Shown here in pieces: positions 1 through 9,800 of a stretch of DNA of 64,000 nt. The DNA lies in assembly GCF_043226085.1 (NCBI RefSeq), contig NZ_CP171225.1:3162001-3226000 (forward strand), written 5' to 3'. Position 1 is the stretch's first letter, and each line of letters starts with the position of its first letter. Under the pieces are notes generated by a model that saw only the letters and a program-made list of their open reading frames with translations, did no database searches and was not told the origin of the DNA. The position numbers were made by a program, and so were the translations under genes. This stretch comes from Amaricoccus sp003258405 (lineage in GTDB: Bacteria; Pseudomonadota; Alphaproteobacteria; Rhodobacterales; Rhodobacteraceae).

Positions 1-2
1 CA

Positions 3-2297
3 TGGACTTATGGCAATATTGCCACAATGCGTGAGCAGATGAAGCCGATGGGCTTCTCGATCGACTGGTCGCGCGAGTTCGCCACCTGCGATCCGGAGTA
101 TTACGGCCAGCAGCAGGCGATGTTCATCGACATGCTCGAGGCCGGGCTCGTCTATCGCAAGGCTGCGGTCGTGAACTGGGACCCGGTCGACATGACGGTG
201 CTTGCCAACGAGCAGGTGATCGACGGCTGCGGCTGGCGCTCGGGCGCACCGGTCGAGCGCCGCGAGCTCACCCAGTGGTTTTTCCGCATCTCCGATTATG
301 CCGACGAGCTGCTCTCGGCGATCGACGGGCTCACGGCCTGGCCCGAGAAGGTCCGCACGATGCAGCGCAACTGGATCGGAAAGAGCCAGGGCCTGCAGTT
401 CTCCTGGGCGCTCAGCGCGCCGGCGGCGGGCGTCGAGCGAATCGAGGTCTACACCACCCGGCCCGACACGATTATGGGGGCAAGCTTCCTCGGGATCTCG
501 CCCGACCATCCGCTGGCCAAGGCACTCGAGGCGGACAATCCCGAGATCGCAGCCTTCTGTGCCGAGTGCCGTCGCAGCGGCACCTCCGAGGCCGATCTCG
601 AAACCGCCGAGAAGAAGGGATTCGACACCGGGCTGAAGGTGCGTCATCCCCTTGATCCAAATTGGGAAATTCCGGTCTGGATTGCCAACTTCATCCTGAT
701 GGATTACGGCACCGGCGCGATCTTCGGCGTGCCCGCGCATGACCAGCGCGACCTCGATTTCGCCCGGAAATACGGCCTGCCGGTCACGGCGACCTTCGAG
801 GCGGCGGAGAACCCGGTGCCCATTGCGGGGACGGCCTTCACGCCCCCCAAGAGCGAGCCGGTGCGCTGGGTGCGGCACCCGGAGGATCTCGGCGTGATGA
901 CCGGCGAGGAGGCGATCGCGCGCACCGTGGCGCTCGCCGAAGCCGGTGGCTGGGGTGAAGGCAAGGTGCAGTTCCGCCTGCGCGACTGGGGCATCAGCCG
1001 CCAGCGCTACTGGGGCTGCCCGATCCCGGTGCTGCATTGCGAGAGCTGCGGCGTGGTGCCGGAGGCCAAGGCAAACCTGCCGGTGCGGCTGCCCGAGGAC
1101 GTGAGCTTCGACAAGCCGGGCAATCCGCTCGAGCGGCATCCGACCTGGGGCAGGGCGAGCTGTCCGAAATGTGGCGGCGCGGCCCGGCGCGAGACCGACA
1201 CGATGGACACCTTCGTCGACAGCTCGTGGTATTTCGCCCGCTTCACCGCGCCCCGTGCCGCGACGCCGACCAGCCTTCCGGATGTCGATTACTGGATGAA
1301 CGTGGACCAGTATATCGGCGGCGTGGAGCATGCGATCCTGCATCTGCTCTATTCGCGCTTCTTTGCCCGCGCGATGCAGAAGACCGGGCATCTGCCCGAA
1401 AAGGCGATCGAGCCGTTCGATGCGCTCTTCACCCAGGGCATGGTCACGCACGAGACCTATGCGACGAAGGGCGCGGGCGGACGCACGGTCTGGCATGCCC
1501 CCGAGGAGGTCATCCGCGACGAGACCGGCGCGCGCCTGAAGGACGGCACCGCCGTCGAGATCGGCCCGCAGATCAAGATGTCGAAGTCGAAGAAGAACGT
1601 CGTCGATCCCGAGGACATCATCGAGCGCTATGGCGCCGATACCGCGCGCTGGTTCGTGATGTCGGACAGCCCGCCGGAGCGCGACGTCGAGTGGACGGCC
1701 GCCGGGGCGGAAGCGGCCTTCAAGCATCTGCAGCGCGTCTGGCGAATCGCGTCGGAGATCGCCGCCGAGAGCGACGCGGTGTCGGAGGAAGTCGGCGAGA
1801 CCGGCGCGGAGGCGATGGCGCTGCTGCGCGCCGCGCACCGGGCGATCCGCGACGTGACCGCCGATATCGAGGGGTTTGCCTTCAACAAGGCGGTGGCGCG
1901 GCTCTACGAGTTCACCAACGTGATCGCGAAGGCGCGCGGCGAGGCGCCGGGCCTGACGGCGGCACGGCGGTTCGCGATGCGGACCATGGCCCAGCTCATG
2001 GCGCCGATGGTGCCGCATCTGGCCGAGGAGGTCTGGGCCGCACTTGGCGGCGCCGGCCTCGTGGTCTCCGCGCCCTGGCCCGACCCGGACCCGGAGATGC
2101 TCGTCGAGGCCAGCGTGACGCTTCCGATCCAGATCAACGGCAAGCGCCGCGGCGAGATCTCGGTGCCGGCGGATGCCGCGCGCGAGGCGGTCGAGGCGCT
2201 GGTGCTGGCCTCCGATGTGGTGATGAAGGCGCTGAACGGCGGCGCGCCGCGCAAGCTCATCGTCGTGCCGGGGCGGATCGTGAATGTGGTCGTCTGA
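3..2297 (+). CDS. leuS: Leucyl-tRNA synthetase, 5'-truncated by the window edge
   Basis: Charges tRNA-Leu with leucine in the cytoplasm. The reading frame is open from base 3 (WTYGNIAT precedes the first internal Met at 27), so the true start and the N-terminal part with the HIGH motif lie outside the window. Visible are the CP1 editing domain with the TTRPDT signature, a Cys-rich insert (CESC ... CPKC), the DSSWY stretch of the synthetic site, the KMSKS loop (KMSKSKKNV), the anticodon-binding helical domain and the C-terminal domain ending in PGRIVNVVV. About 120 residues are missing compared with a usual length near 870. The gene overlaps lptE by 14 bases, the common alphaproteobacterial leuS-lptE-holA order. 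Identity is certain. Confidence 0.97.
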   Translation, partial: WTYGNIATMREQMKPMGFSIDWSREFATCDPEYYGQQQAMFIDMLEAGLVYRKAAVVNWDPVDMTVLANEQVIDGCGWRSGAPVERRELTQWFFRISDYADELLSAIDGLTAWPEKVRTMQRNWIGKSQGLQFSWALSAPAAGVERIEVYTTRPDTIMGASFLGISPDHPLAKALEADNPEIAAFCAECRRSGTSEADLETAEKKGFDTGLKVRHPLDPNWEIPVWIANFILMDYGTGAIFGVPAHDQRDLDFARKYGLPVTATFEAAENPVPIAGTAFTPPKSEPVRWVRHPEDLGVMTGEEAIARTVALAEAGGWGEGKVQFRLRDWGISRQRYWGCPIPVLHCESCGVVPEAKANLPVRLPEDVSFDKPGNPLERHPTWGRASCPKCGGAARRETDTMDTFVDSSWYFARFTAPRAATPTSLPDVDYWMNVDQYIGGVEHAILHLLYSRFFARAMQKTGHLPEKAIEPFDALFTQGMVTHETYATKGAGGRTVWHAPEEVIRDETGARLKDGTAVEIGPQIKMSKSKKNVVDPEDIIERYGADTARWFVMSDSPPERDVEWTAAGAEAAFKHLQRVWRIASEIAAESDAVSEEVGETGAEAMALLRAAHRAIRDVTADIEGFAFNKAVARLYEFTNVIAKARGEAPGLTAARRFAMRTMAQLMAPMVPHLAEEVWAALGGAGLVVSAPWPDPDPEMLVEASVTLPIQINGKRRGEISVPADAAREAVEALVLASDVVMKALNGGAPRKLIVVPGRIVNVVV

Positions 2298-2826
2298 CCG
2301 CAGAGGCTTCCTGATGCGCGCGGGCCTTGCGGGGCTCGCGCCGCTCCTGTCCGCCTGCGGCTTCGAGCCGATGTATGGCGAGGGTTCGCCGGCGCGCGCG
2401 ATTTTCGGCCAGGTCGCGGTCGATGTGATTCCCTCCGCGGAAGGCTACACGCTGCGCGAGCGGCTGATCGAGCGGCTGGGGCCGGCGGAGCGTGCGACCC
2501 ACCGGCTCGAGGTCGATCTGGAGGTGGAGACGGTCGGCGTCACCCTCACCACCACCAACGTCACCACGAGGTTCGACGTGATCGGCGTCGCGACCTACCG
2601 GCTCATCCCGATCGGCGGCGCGCGCCCTGTGTTCGAGGACCGGGTCCGGGCGATCGCAGGCTTCAGCGCGCCCGAATCCGAGACGGCTTCGGCCTTTGCC
2701 AGCCGGGCGGCGGAGGAAAACGCCATCGTGCGCGTGACGCGGCAGCTTGCCGATGACATCGTGCAGCGCCTCGCGCTGGACGCGGCGAACTGGGCGGAAG
2801 CGCCCGGCGTCGGCACCGGCCCGTGA
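2284..2826 (+). CDS. lptE: LPS-assembly lipoprotein LptE
   Basis: Outer-membrane lipoprotein that forms the plug of the LptD translocon and takes part in the last step of lipopolysaccharide export. The 180-residue product has a short basic N-terminus (RRGFLMRAG), a hydrophobic stretch and the lipobox LSAC with the acylated cysteine at residue 25, followed directly by GFEPMYG, the typical start of mature alphaproteobacterial LptE. The rest is a mixed alpha/beta domain with a Thr/Val-rich strand region. It starts inside the end of leuS and is followed by holA, so translation is probably coupled. A start at the second Met (2314) is also possible; it would leave a shorter but still lipobox-containing signal peptide. 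Confidence 0.9.
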   Translation: MWSSDRRGFLMRAGLAGLAPLLSACGFEPMYGEGSPARAIFGQVAVDVIPSAEGYTLRERLIERLGPAERATHRLEVDLEVETVGVTLTTTNVTTRFDVIGVATYRLIPIGGARPVFEDRVRAIAGFSAPESETASAFASRAAEENAIVRVTRQLADDIVQRLALDAANWAEAPGVGTGP

Positions 2827-2836
2827 TGCGGCCGCG

Positions 2837-3859
2837 ATGAAGCTTTCGGGACGCGATGCCGCACGCTATTTCGACAAGCCCGATACCGGCGGGGCCGGGG
2901 CGCTGCTCTACGGGGCCGATGCGATGCGGGTGGCGCATCGCCGCAAGGCGCTCATCCTTGCGCTGATCGGGCCGAAGGGCGCCGAGGAGATGCGGCTGAC
3001 GCGCCTCTCCGGGGCCGATCTCCGCCGCGATCCCGCCGCGCTCAACGATGCGGTGAAGGCGGTCGGCTTCTTTCCCGGCGCGCGCGCCGTGCTCGTGGAC
3101 GAGGCGGGCGACGGCAATGCCGAGGCGATTCGGGCAACGCTTGCCGACTGGCGGCCGGGTGATGCGGCGATGGTGGTGACGGCGGGCACCCTCACGCCGC
3201 GCAGCGCGCTCCGCAAGGCGTTCGAGACGGCGAAGAACGCCTTTGCGATCGGGATCTATGCCGATGCCATGCGGCGCGACGAGATCGAGGCCGCCCTGAC
3301 GCGGGCGGGGCTCGAGCGGATCGAACCCGGCGCGATGGCCGATCTCGAAGCGCTTGCCGCGGGGCTCGACCCCGGCGATTTCGATCAGGTGCTGGAAAAG
3401 ATCGCGCTCTACATGCGCGGGGTGGCCGATGCGCTGAGTTCGGCGGATGTCGCGGCCTGCGCGCCGCCGCCGCCCGAAGCGGAGCTCGACGCCCTGATCG
3501 ACCTCGTGGCGTCGGGGCGTGCGGATGCCCTCGCCCGCGCCTTTGCCCGGCTGGGCGGGCGGAGCGGGGCCTCGACGAGCCTCACCATCGCGGCGGCGCG
3601 GCATTTCCGCCTGCTCTACGCCGCATCGCTCGATCCGGCCGGGCCGGATGCCGCGTTATCTCGGGCGCGTCCGCCGGTCTTCGGGCCGCGGCGCGCGCGG
3701 ATGGCGGCGCAGGCGCGCGCCTTCGGCCCCGCCCGTCTCGAGCGGGCGCTCGAGCAGATCCTCGAGGCGGAGCTCCGCCTCCGCTCGGGGCGGCCGACAC
3801 CGGGGCTCGCGCTGGTCGAGCGGCTTTTCGTGCGCATCGCGCGCATGGCGCAGGGCTGA
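2837..3859 (+). CDS. holA: DNA polymerase III subunit delta
   Basis: Delta subunit of the clamp-loader complex that opens the beta clamp during replication. The protein starts MKLSGRDAARYFDKP, with the GALLYGADAMRVAHRRKAL segment typical of the N-terminal domain of HolA, a region rich in Asp/Glu/Arg in the middle and a C-terminal helical collar domain. The frame stays open upstream to 2747, but that stretch overlaps lptE; the ATG at 2837, 10 bases after the lptE stop, gives 340 residues, matching the family length. It is the third gene of the leuS-lptE-holA unit. Confidence 0.9.
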   Translation: MKLSGRDAARYFDKPDTGGAGALLYGADAMRVAHRRKALILALIGPKGAEEMRLTRLSGADLRRDPAALNDAVKAVGFFPGARAVLVDEAGDGNAEAIRATLADWRPGDAAMVVTAGTLTPRSALRKAFETAKNAFAIGIYADAMRRDEIEAALTRAGLERIEPGAMADLEALAAGLDPGDFDQVLEKIALYMRGVADALSSADVAACAPPPPEAELDALIDLVASGRADALARAFARLGGRSGASTSLTIAAARHFRLLYAASLDPAGPDAALSRARPPVFGPRRARMAAQARAFGPARLERALEQILEAELRLRSGRPTPGLALVERLFVRIARMAQG

Positions 3860-3956
3860 GGCCGCCCGCGCAGATCTGTTGCCATGGGCGGCCGGAGCCG
3901 TTAATCAGCGGGGGCTTGCGTCGCAGGGCTTCGCCTCGGTGCGGACGAAGGCAGAT

Positions 3957-4032
3957 GCCGGATTAGCTCAGTTGGTAGAGCAGCGGTTTTGTAAACCGAA
4001 GGTCGCGGGTTCGAGTCCTGCATCCGGCACCA
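3957..4032 (+). tRNA. tRNA-Thr (anticodon TGT)
   Basis: Cloverleaf of 76 bases with encoded CCA. The acceptor arms GCCGGAT (3957-3963) and ATCCGGC (4022-4028) pair fully; the D arm has GCTC/GAGC with AGTTGGTA in the loop; the anticodon loop TTTGTAA gives anticodon TGT at 3990-3992 (codon ACA); the T arm is GCGGG-TTCGAGT-CCTGC. The 27-43 pair looks like G-A. It stands alone between holA and the HAD gene on the opposite strand. Confidence 0.97.
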
Positions 4033-4084
4033 TCCTTCAGGAAAACATCTCCAGACCAGAACCCGCCGCGCGTGTCCCAGGCGC

Positions 4085-4759
4085 CTAACGGCGCCCGCCG
4101 ACCTCGTCGATATGGTGCAGCAGGTCTGCAGGATCCTCGTAGACCCGGATCGCGCCCGCCTGGCGCAGCTCGTCGGAGCCGTAGCCGCCGCTCAGGAGGC
4201 CGACGCCGAGCGCGCGGCAGCGGGTTGCGGCGAGCACGTCCCAGACACTGTCGCCGACGATCACCGAGGTCTCGACCGGCACGTCGAGGCGTTCGGCGGC
4301 GGTTATGAAGAGATCGGGGTCGGGCTTTGCATATTTCACCTGATCGCGCGTGACGACCGTCGCCGTCTCGGGATCGACGCCGAGGGCCTGGAGATTGAGC
4401 GCCGCGGTTTCCATCCGGCCGCTGGTGGCGATGGCCCAGGGAATGCCCGCCTCGCTCAGCCAGGCGAGAAGCTCGCGGGCGCCGGGCAGGGGGCGGATGC
4501 GGCCGGTGAAGCGGTTGTAGGCCTCGGCATGGGCCTGACGGAGCCGGTCTACGCGCTCGGGTTCGATCTCGAGCCCGATCTCGCGCAGGAGCTGGTTGGT
4601 GAAGAGGCCGCCGCTCATGCCGATCTTGCGGTGGATGCGCCAGACGGAGAGGTCGATCCCCTCGGTATCGAGCGCTTCCTTCCAGGCGAGCACATGCTGG
4701 TAGACGCTGTCGACGAGGGTGCCGTCGAGATCGAAGATGAAGGCGGGTTCGGTGCGCAT
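4085..4759 (-). CDS. HAD-superfamily phosphatase (phosphoglycolate-phosphatase-like)
   Basis: Cytosolic haloacid-dehalogenase-type hydrolase of 224 residues that should dephosphorylate a small phosphorylated metabolite. Motif I is DLDGT with the nucleophile D10 and general acid D12; motif II is the ATSGR segment; motif III is the Lys in the VKYAKPDPDLF stretch; motif IV is GDSVWD. An alpha-helical cap of subclass C1 sits between motifs I and II. This pattern fits Gph/beta-phosphoglucomutase-type enzymes, but the substrate cannot be read from sequence. The gene is alone on the minus strand and shares the 237-base upstream region with the queC leader. Confidence 0.85.
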   Translation of the reverse strand: MRTEPAFIFDLDGTLVDSVYQHVLAWKEALDTEGIDLSVWRIHRKIGMSGGLFTNQLLREIGLEIEPERVDRLRQAHAEAYNRFTGRIRPLPGARELLAWLSEAGIPWAIATSGRMETAALNLQALGVDPETATVVTRDQVKYAKPDPDLFITAAERLDVPVETSVIVGDSVWDVLAATRCRALGVGLLSGGYGSDELRQAGAIRVYEDPADLLHHIDEVGGRR

Positions 4760-4954
4760 GGAAGAGATCTCCTCGGGGGGCTGCCGTGCGGGGCGCGGAA
4801 TGCCCTTCGGGTCAGGTTGGCGTTCTCGGCCATGACAGAACCCCTCCCGCCTCCTGCCGTCAATGCGGGAGGCCGGGAATGCATTGACCGCCCCGAGGCC
4901 GGTCTGCTAGGGCGGCCCCGCCGGACGGTGCGGAACGCATCGCCCGGGCCTTCT

Positions 4955-4991
4955 CCCGGTCGCAGCCCACCCGGGATATCAAAACAAGGGA
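4955..4991 (+). promoter_or_regulatory. preQ1-I riboswitch in the queC leader
   Basis: The stretch reads stem CCCGG (4955-4959), loop TCGCAGCCCAC, stem CCGGG (4971-4975), then an A-rich tail with CAAAACAAGGGA (4980-4991). This is nearly the arrangement of the known short preQ1-I aptamer of Thermoanaerobacter tengcongensis: the same UCGCAG loop start and the same CAAAACAAGGGA tail, with a compensated change in the P1 stem. The AAGGG of the tail is also the only good Shine-Dalgarno sequence, 6 bases before the queC ATG at 4997. By established mechanism, preQ1 binding folds the tail into the loop and hides the ribosome site, so the end product shuts off queCDE translation. Confidence 0.88.
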
Positions 4992-4996
4992 TCCAA

Positions 4997-5698
4997 ATGC
5001 GAACCATCGTGATCTGCTCCGGCGGACTGGATTCCGTTTCGCTTGCCCAGATGGCGGCGGCGGACGGGAGCCTGAGCCGTCTTGTTTCCTTCGACTACGG
5101 CCAGCGGCACCGGAAGGAGCTCGACTTTGCCGCGCGCGCGGCGGAGCGGCTGGGCGTGCCCCATGACATCATCGACATGCGCGCGATCGGCGCGGCGCTG
5201 ACGGGATCGGCGCTGACCGACGGCATCGACGTGCCCGACGGGCATTATGCCGAGGAGACCATGCGCATCACCGTCGTACCCAACCGCAATGCGATCATGC
5301 TGACCATCGCCTTCGGGATCGCGGCGGCGAAGGGCGATACGGCGGTCGCGACCGCGGTGCATGGCGGGGATCATTTCATCTATCCCGATTGCCGCCCCGC
5401 CTTCACCGAAGCCTTCGCCGCGATGCAGGCCGCAGCACTCGACGGCTATGCCGAGGTGCGGCTCCTCACCCCCTTCGTCCACCGCAGCAAGGCCGATATC
5501 GTGACGGAGGGCGCGCGCGTCGGCACGCCCTTTGCCGAGACCTGGTCCTGCTACAAGGGCGGCGCGGTGCATTGCGGTCGCTGCGGCACCTGCGTGGAGC
5601 GGCGGGAGGCCTTCGATCTCGCCGGCGTGCCCGACCCGACCGTCTATGCCGACGCGACGTTCTGGCGGGCCGCGATCGCCGGGCGCGAGGGGGCGTGA
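4997..5698 (+). CDS. queC: 7-cyano-7-deazaguanine synthase
   Basis: Makes preQ0 from 7-carboxy-7-deazaguanine, ammonia and ATP in queuosine biosynthesis. The 233-residue product begins MRTIVICSGGLDS, with the PP-loop SGGLDS that binds ATP, and carries near the C-terminus the Zn-binding cysteines in CYKGG ... CGRCGTC. The reading frame is open far upstream, but the ATG at 4997 lies just after the riboswitch-borne Shine-Dalgarno and fits the family length. The stop overlaps the queD start by one base, so queC-queD-queE form a tightly coupled operon. Confidence 0.95.
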   Translation: MRTIVICSGGLDSVSLAQMAAADGSLSRLVSFDYGQRHRKELDFAARAAERLGVPHDIIDMRAIGAALTGSALTDGIDVPDGHYAEETMRITVVPNRNAIMLTIAFGIAAAKGDTAVATAVHGGDHFIYPDCRPAFTEAFAAMQAAALDGYAEVRLLTPFVHRSKADIVTEGARVGTPFAETWSCYKGGAVHCGRCGTCVERREAFDLAGVPDPTVYADATFWRAAIAGREGA

Positions 5699-6051
5699 TG
5701 TACCGGATCAGCAAGGAATTCCACTTCTCGGCCTCGCACCAGCTCGGGCATCTCCCGCCGGAGCATCAGTGCGCCCGGCTGCACGGCCACAACTACGTCG
5801 TCGTCGTCGAGCTGGCGGCGCGGGAGCTCGATGCGCAGGGCTTCGTGCGGGACTATCACGAGCTTGCACCGCTCAAGGACTACATCGACACGCGCTTCGA
5901 TCATCGGCATCTCAACGAGGTGATGAACGTGCCCACGACGGCGGAAAACATGGCCCGGCACTTCTTCGACTGGTGCCGCTCGCGCTGGCCCGAGACCACG
6001 GCCGTGCGGGTGAGCGAGACGCCGAAGACCTGGGCGGAGTACCGGCCATGA
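5698..6051 (+). CDS. queD: 6-carboxytetrahydropterin synthase
   Basis: Converts dihydroneopterin triphosphate to 6-carboxy-tetrahydropterin, the second step of the queuosine/preQ0 pathway. The 117-residue protein shows the QueD/PTPS Zn ligands H14 (SASHQL), H29 and H31 (LHGHNY), the catalytic C25 in HQCARLHGHNY, and the conserved DRF/DHRHLN segment and the terminal ETP motif (SETPKTW). The ATG overlaps the queC stop (ATGA type), and the queE ATG in turn overlaps the queD stop. The length matches the family. Confidence 0.95.
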   Translation: MYRISKEFHFSASHQLGHLPPEHQCARLHGHNYVVVVELAARELDAQGFVRDYHELAPLKDYIDTRFDHRHLNEVMNVPTTAENMARHFFDWCRSRWPETTAVRVSETPKTWAEYRP

Positions 6052-6755
6052 CCCTGCGCATCGCGGAAATCTTCGGCCCGACGATCCAGGGCGAAGGCGC
6101 GCTGATCGGCGAGGCGACGGTGTTCGTCCGGGCGGGCGGCTGCGACTATCGCTGCGTCTGGTGCGACAGCCCGCATGCGGTCGACAGCGCCTATCGCGAG
6201 ACCTGGGCTGCGATGACGTCCGAAGAGGTCTGGGCCGAAGTGCTGCGGCTTTCGGGCGGGCAGCCGCTGACGGTCTCGATCTCGGGCGGCAACCCGGCGA
6301 TCCAGGATTTCGGCCGGCTGATCACGCTCGGCCGCGCGGCGGGCTTCCGCTTCGCCTGCGAGACGCAGGGCTCCGTTGCCCGGCCGTGGTTCGCGGCGCT
6401 CGACACGCTGGTCCTGTCGCCGAAGCCGCCCTCGAGCGGCGAGCGCGTGGACTGGTCGATGTTTGCAGCCTGCCTCGAGGCGGGGCGGAGCGCGCGCCGG
6501 ACGGTGATGAAGATCGTGATCTTCGACGAGGCCGATCTCGAGTGGGCGCGGTCGGCCGCGGCGCGGCATCCCGAACTGCCGCTCTATCTTCAGCCCGGCA
6601 ACCCGGAGACCGATCCGGAAATGCCGGTCGCTCCGGACGCGCTCGCGGACCGGCTGCGCTGGCTGGTGGACAGGACGGCGGGGGCAGGGTGGTTCACCCC
6701 GCGCATTCTCCCGCAGCTTCACGTCCTGATCTGGGGAAACCGCCGGGGGGTGTAA
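6048..6755 (+). CDS. queE: 7-carboxy-7-deazaguanine synthase (radical SAM)
   Basis: Radical SAM enzyme converting 6-carboxy-tetrahydropterin to 7-carboxy-7-deazaguanine. The GPTIQGEG start motif is typical of QueE. The [4Fe-4S] cluster motif is CX3CX2C at C32, C36 and C39 (CDYRCVWC); the SGGNPA stretch corresponds to the GGE-type SAM-binding motif, and LSPKPPSSG is the conserved substrate-side segment. The 235-residue product starts 4 bases inside queD. It closes the operon and is followed by a hairpin at 6771-6798. Confidence 0.95.
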   Translation: MTLRIAEIFGPTIQGEGALIGEATVFVRAGGCDYRCVWCDSPHAVDSAYRETWAAMTSEEVWAEVLRLSGGQPLTVSISGGNPAIQDFGRLITLGRAAGFRFACETQGSVARPWFAALDTLVLSPKPPSSGERVDWSMFAACLEAGRSARRTVMKIVIFDEADLEWARSAAARHPELPLYLQPGNPETDPEMPVAPDALADRLRWLVDRTAGAGWFTPRILPQLHVLIWGNRRGV

Positions 6756-6770
6756 GGCGGGAGGAGGGCG

Positions 6771-6798
6771 CCTGCCCCGGAGAGGTTCCCGGAGCAGG
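6771..6798. terminator. Hairpin between converging queE and the giant repeat gene
   Basis: CCTGC (6771-6775) and CCGG (6777-6780) pair with CCGG (6789-6792) and GCAGG (6794-6798), with one C-A mismatch and an 8-base loop. It lies in the 60-base gap between two converging genes, so it can serve both. No run of T follows on either strand, so intrinsic termination would be weak. Confidence 0.45.
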
Positions 6799-6815
6799 CA
6801 GGAGCGTTGCGCGGC

Positions 6816-9800
6816 TCAGAGGAAGAGCGCGTTGATCTGGTCGGTCGACATCGCCGCGATCTGGGTCGAGGAGAAGGCCTCGACCTGTGCGGTCGACAGC
6901 GCCTTGATGTCGACGGTCTCGAGGGCTGCGATCTGCGTCGTCGTCAGCGCCCCGATCTGGCCCGTGCTGAGCGCCTGCATCTGCTTGGTGGTGAGCGCTG
7001 TCACCGAAGCCGATGTGAGGGCGACGATCTGGCTGGTGTCGAGCCCGGTGACGGCGCGCGTCGAGAGGCTCGAAACCTGATCGGTGGTGAGCGCCGCGAC
7101 CTGGCCCGTCGTGAGCGCGGCGGACTGGGTGCCCGAGAGCCCGGCGATGGCCTGCGAGGTCAGCGCCGCGAGATCCACCGTCTCCATCGCCGCGATCTGG
7201 GCGGTGTCGAGCGCCGCGATCTGCTTCGAGACGAGGGCCGAGGATTGCGCGGTCGAGAGCGCAACGATGTCCGCCGTGTCGAGCCCGCTGATCGCGGCGG
7301 TCGAAAGCCCGCGGATCTGCCCCGAATCGAGGGCGGCGACCTGGGCCGTCGAGAAGGCGGCGGCCTGATCGGAGCCGAGCGCGCCGAGCTGCTTCGAGTC
7401 GAGCACCGCGACCTGGGCCGTGGAGAGCGCCGCGATATCCGCGCTCTCGATCGATCCGATCGCCCGCGTCGAGATCGCGGCGACCTGATCCGTGGTGAGG
7501 GCCGCGACCTGGGCCGTGGTCAGCCCCGGGATCTGGCTCGAGGTGAGCCCGGAGATGGTCCGGGTCGAGAGTGCGGCGAGGTCCACGGTCTCGAAGGCCG
7601 CAAGCTGCGTCGAACTCATCGCGGCGAGCTGCTTCGAGGAGAGCTCGGCCGATTGCGCGGTGGAGAGCGCGACGATATCGGCGGTATCGAGCCCGGCGAT
7701 GCCGGCCGGCGCGAGGCCCGCGATCGCGCCCGAGGCGATGGCCGCGATCTGCGCCGTGGAGAGCGCCGTCACCTGATCGGAGCCGAGCGCGCCGATCTGC
7801 TTCGAATCGAGCACCGCGATCTGGCCCGTGCTGAAGGCCGCGACATCCGCGGTCTCCATCGCGGCGATCGCCTTCGAGGAGAGCGCGGCCACCTGATCGG
7901 TGGAGAGCGCCGCGACCTGCGCCGTTGTCAGGCTCGGCGCCTGGCTCGAGGTGAGCCCGCGGAACGCGGTCGCCGAGATGGCGGCGATATCGGCGGTCTC
8001 CAGTGCGGCGACCTGGTCGGAAGAGAGCACCGCCACCTGCTTCGAGCCGAGCACCGCGGCCTGGCCGGTGGAGAGCGCCACGATATCGTCGGTCCCGAGC
8101 CCCGCGATGCCCGCGGCCGAAAGGCCGTCGATGGCGTCCGTCCCGATGGCCGCAACCTGGGCCGTGGAAAGGCCCGCGACCTGCGCCGAGCCGAGGGCGC
8201 TGATCTGTCTCGAATCGAGCACCCCGATCTGGAGCGCGGTCATCATCGCGATATCCTGGGTCTCCATCGCACCGATGAACTTCGAGGAGAGGGCGGGGAT
8301 CTGGTCCGTGGTGAAGGCCGCGATCTGGCCGGTGCTGAAGCTCGGTGCCTGCAGGTCGGTGAAACCGCCGACGGCAGAGGTGGTGAGGGCCGCGACATCC
8401 GCGGTCTCGATGGCCGCGACCTGGGTCGAGCTCATCGCCGCGATCTGCTTCGAGTTCAGCACGGCCGCCTGTCCCGTGGAGAGTGCGGCGACACCGGCGG
8501 TCGTCAGACCCTCGATGCCGGTCACGGAAAGCCCGGCGATGGCGTCCGTGCCGATGGCTGCGACCTGGCCGGTGGACAACGCTGCGACCTGATCGGAGCC
8601 GAGGGCGCCGATCTGCTTTGAATCGAGCACCGCGACCTGGGCCGTGGTGATCGCCGCGACATCCGCGGTTTCCATCGCGCCGATGGCCTTCGAGGACAGC
8701 GCCGCGATCTGGTCGGTGGTGAAGGCCGCGACCTGGGCCGTGGTGAAGCTCGGCGCCTGATCGGCGGAGAATCCGCCGACCGCGGCGGCCGAAAGCGCCA
8801 CCAGATCGGCGGTCTCGATGACCGCGACCTGGGCCGCACTCATCGCCGCGATCTGCTTGGAGTCGAGCACGGCGGCCTGTGCCGTCGAAAGCGCCACGAT
8901 GTCGGCGGTCTCAAGCCCGGCGATCCCGCTCGCCGAAAGCCCGACGATCGCATCGGTGCTGATGGCCGCGACCTGGGCGGTCGAGAGCGCCGTGACCTGG
9001 GCAGAGCCGAGCGCACCGATCTGCTTCGAATCGAGCGCCGCGATCTGCGCCGCGCTCATTGCCGCGACATCCGCGGTCTCCATGGCACCGATGGCCTTCG
9101 AGGACAGCGCCGCGATCTGGTCGGTCGAGAAGGCCGCCATCTGGGCGGTGGTGAAGCTCGGTGCCTGCGCATCGGTGAAACCACTGACGGCAGAGGTCGA
9201 GAGCGCGGCGAGATCGGCGGTCTCGATCGCCGCGACCTGGGTCGAACTCATTGCCGCGATCTGCTTCGAGGTGAGCGCGGCGGCCTGTGCGGTGGAGAGC
9301 GCCACGATGCTTGCGGTTCCGAGGCCCGCGATCCCGTCGGCCGAAAGCCCGGCGATCGCATCGGTCGTGAGGGCCGAGAACTGCGCGGTGGAGAGCGCCG
9401 CGATCTGGTCGGAACTGAGCGCGCCGAGCTGCTTCGAATCGAGCACCGCGACCTGCGCCGTGGTCATCGCCGCGAGATCTGCGGTTTCCATGGCACCAAT
9501 GGCGCGGGACGAGATCGCCGCGACCTGGGCGGTGGTGAGGGCCGCGACCTGGCCCGTGGTGAGGCTCGGGAGCTGGAGCGAGGTGAGCCCGGCAATCGCC
9601 GCGGTCGAGAGAGCCGCAAGATCGGCGGTCTCGAAAGCGGCGATCTGGTCCGAACTCATCGCCGCGACCTGCTTCGAGCCGAGAACGCTCGCCTGGGCGG
9701 TGCTGAAGGCGACGATGTCGGCCGTCTCGAGCCCCTCGACGCCGGTTGCGGAAAGACCGGTAAGCGCATCCGTGCCGATGGCCGCGACCTGCGCGGTGGA

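Noticed and set aside
4112..4996. Upstream extension of the queC frame to 4112
   Set aside because: It would cross the HAD gene and the riboswitch; the ATG at 4997 fits QueC length and ribosome site.
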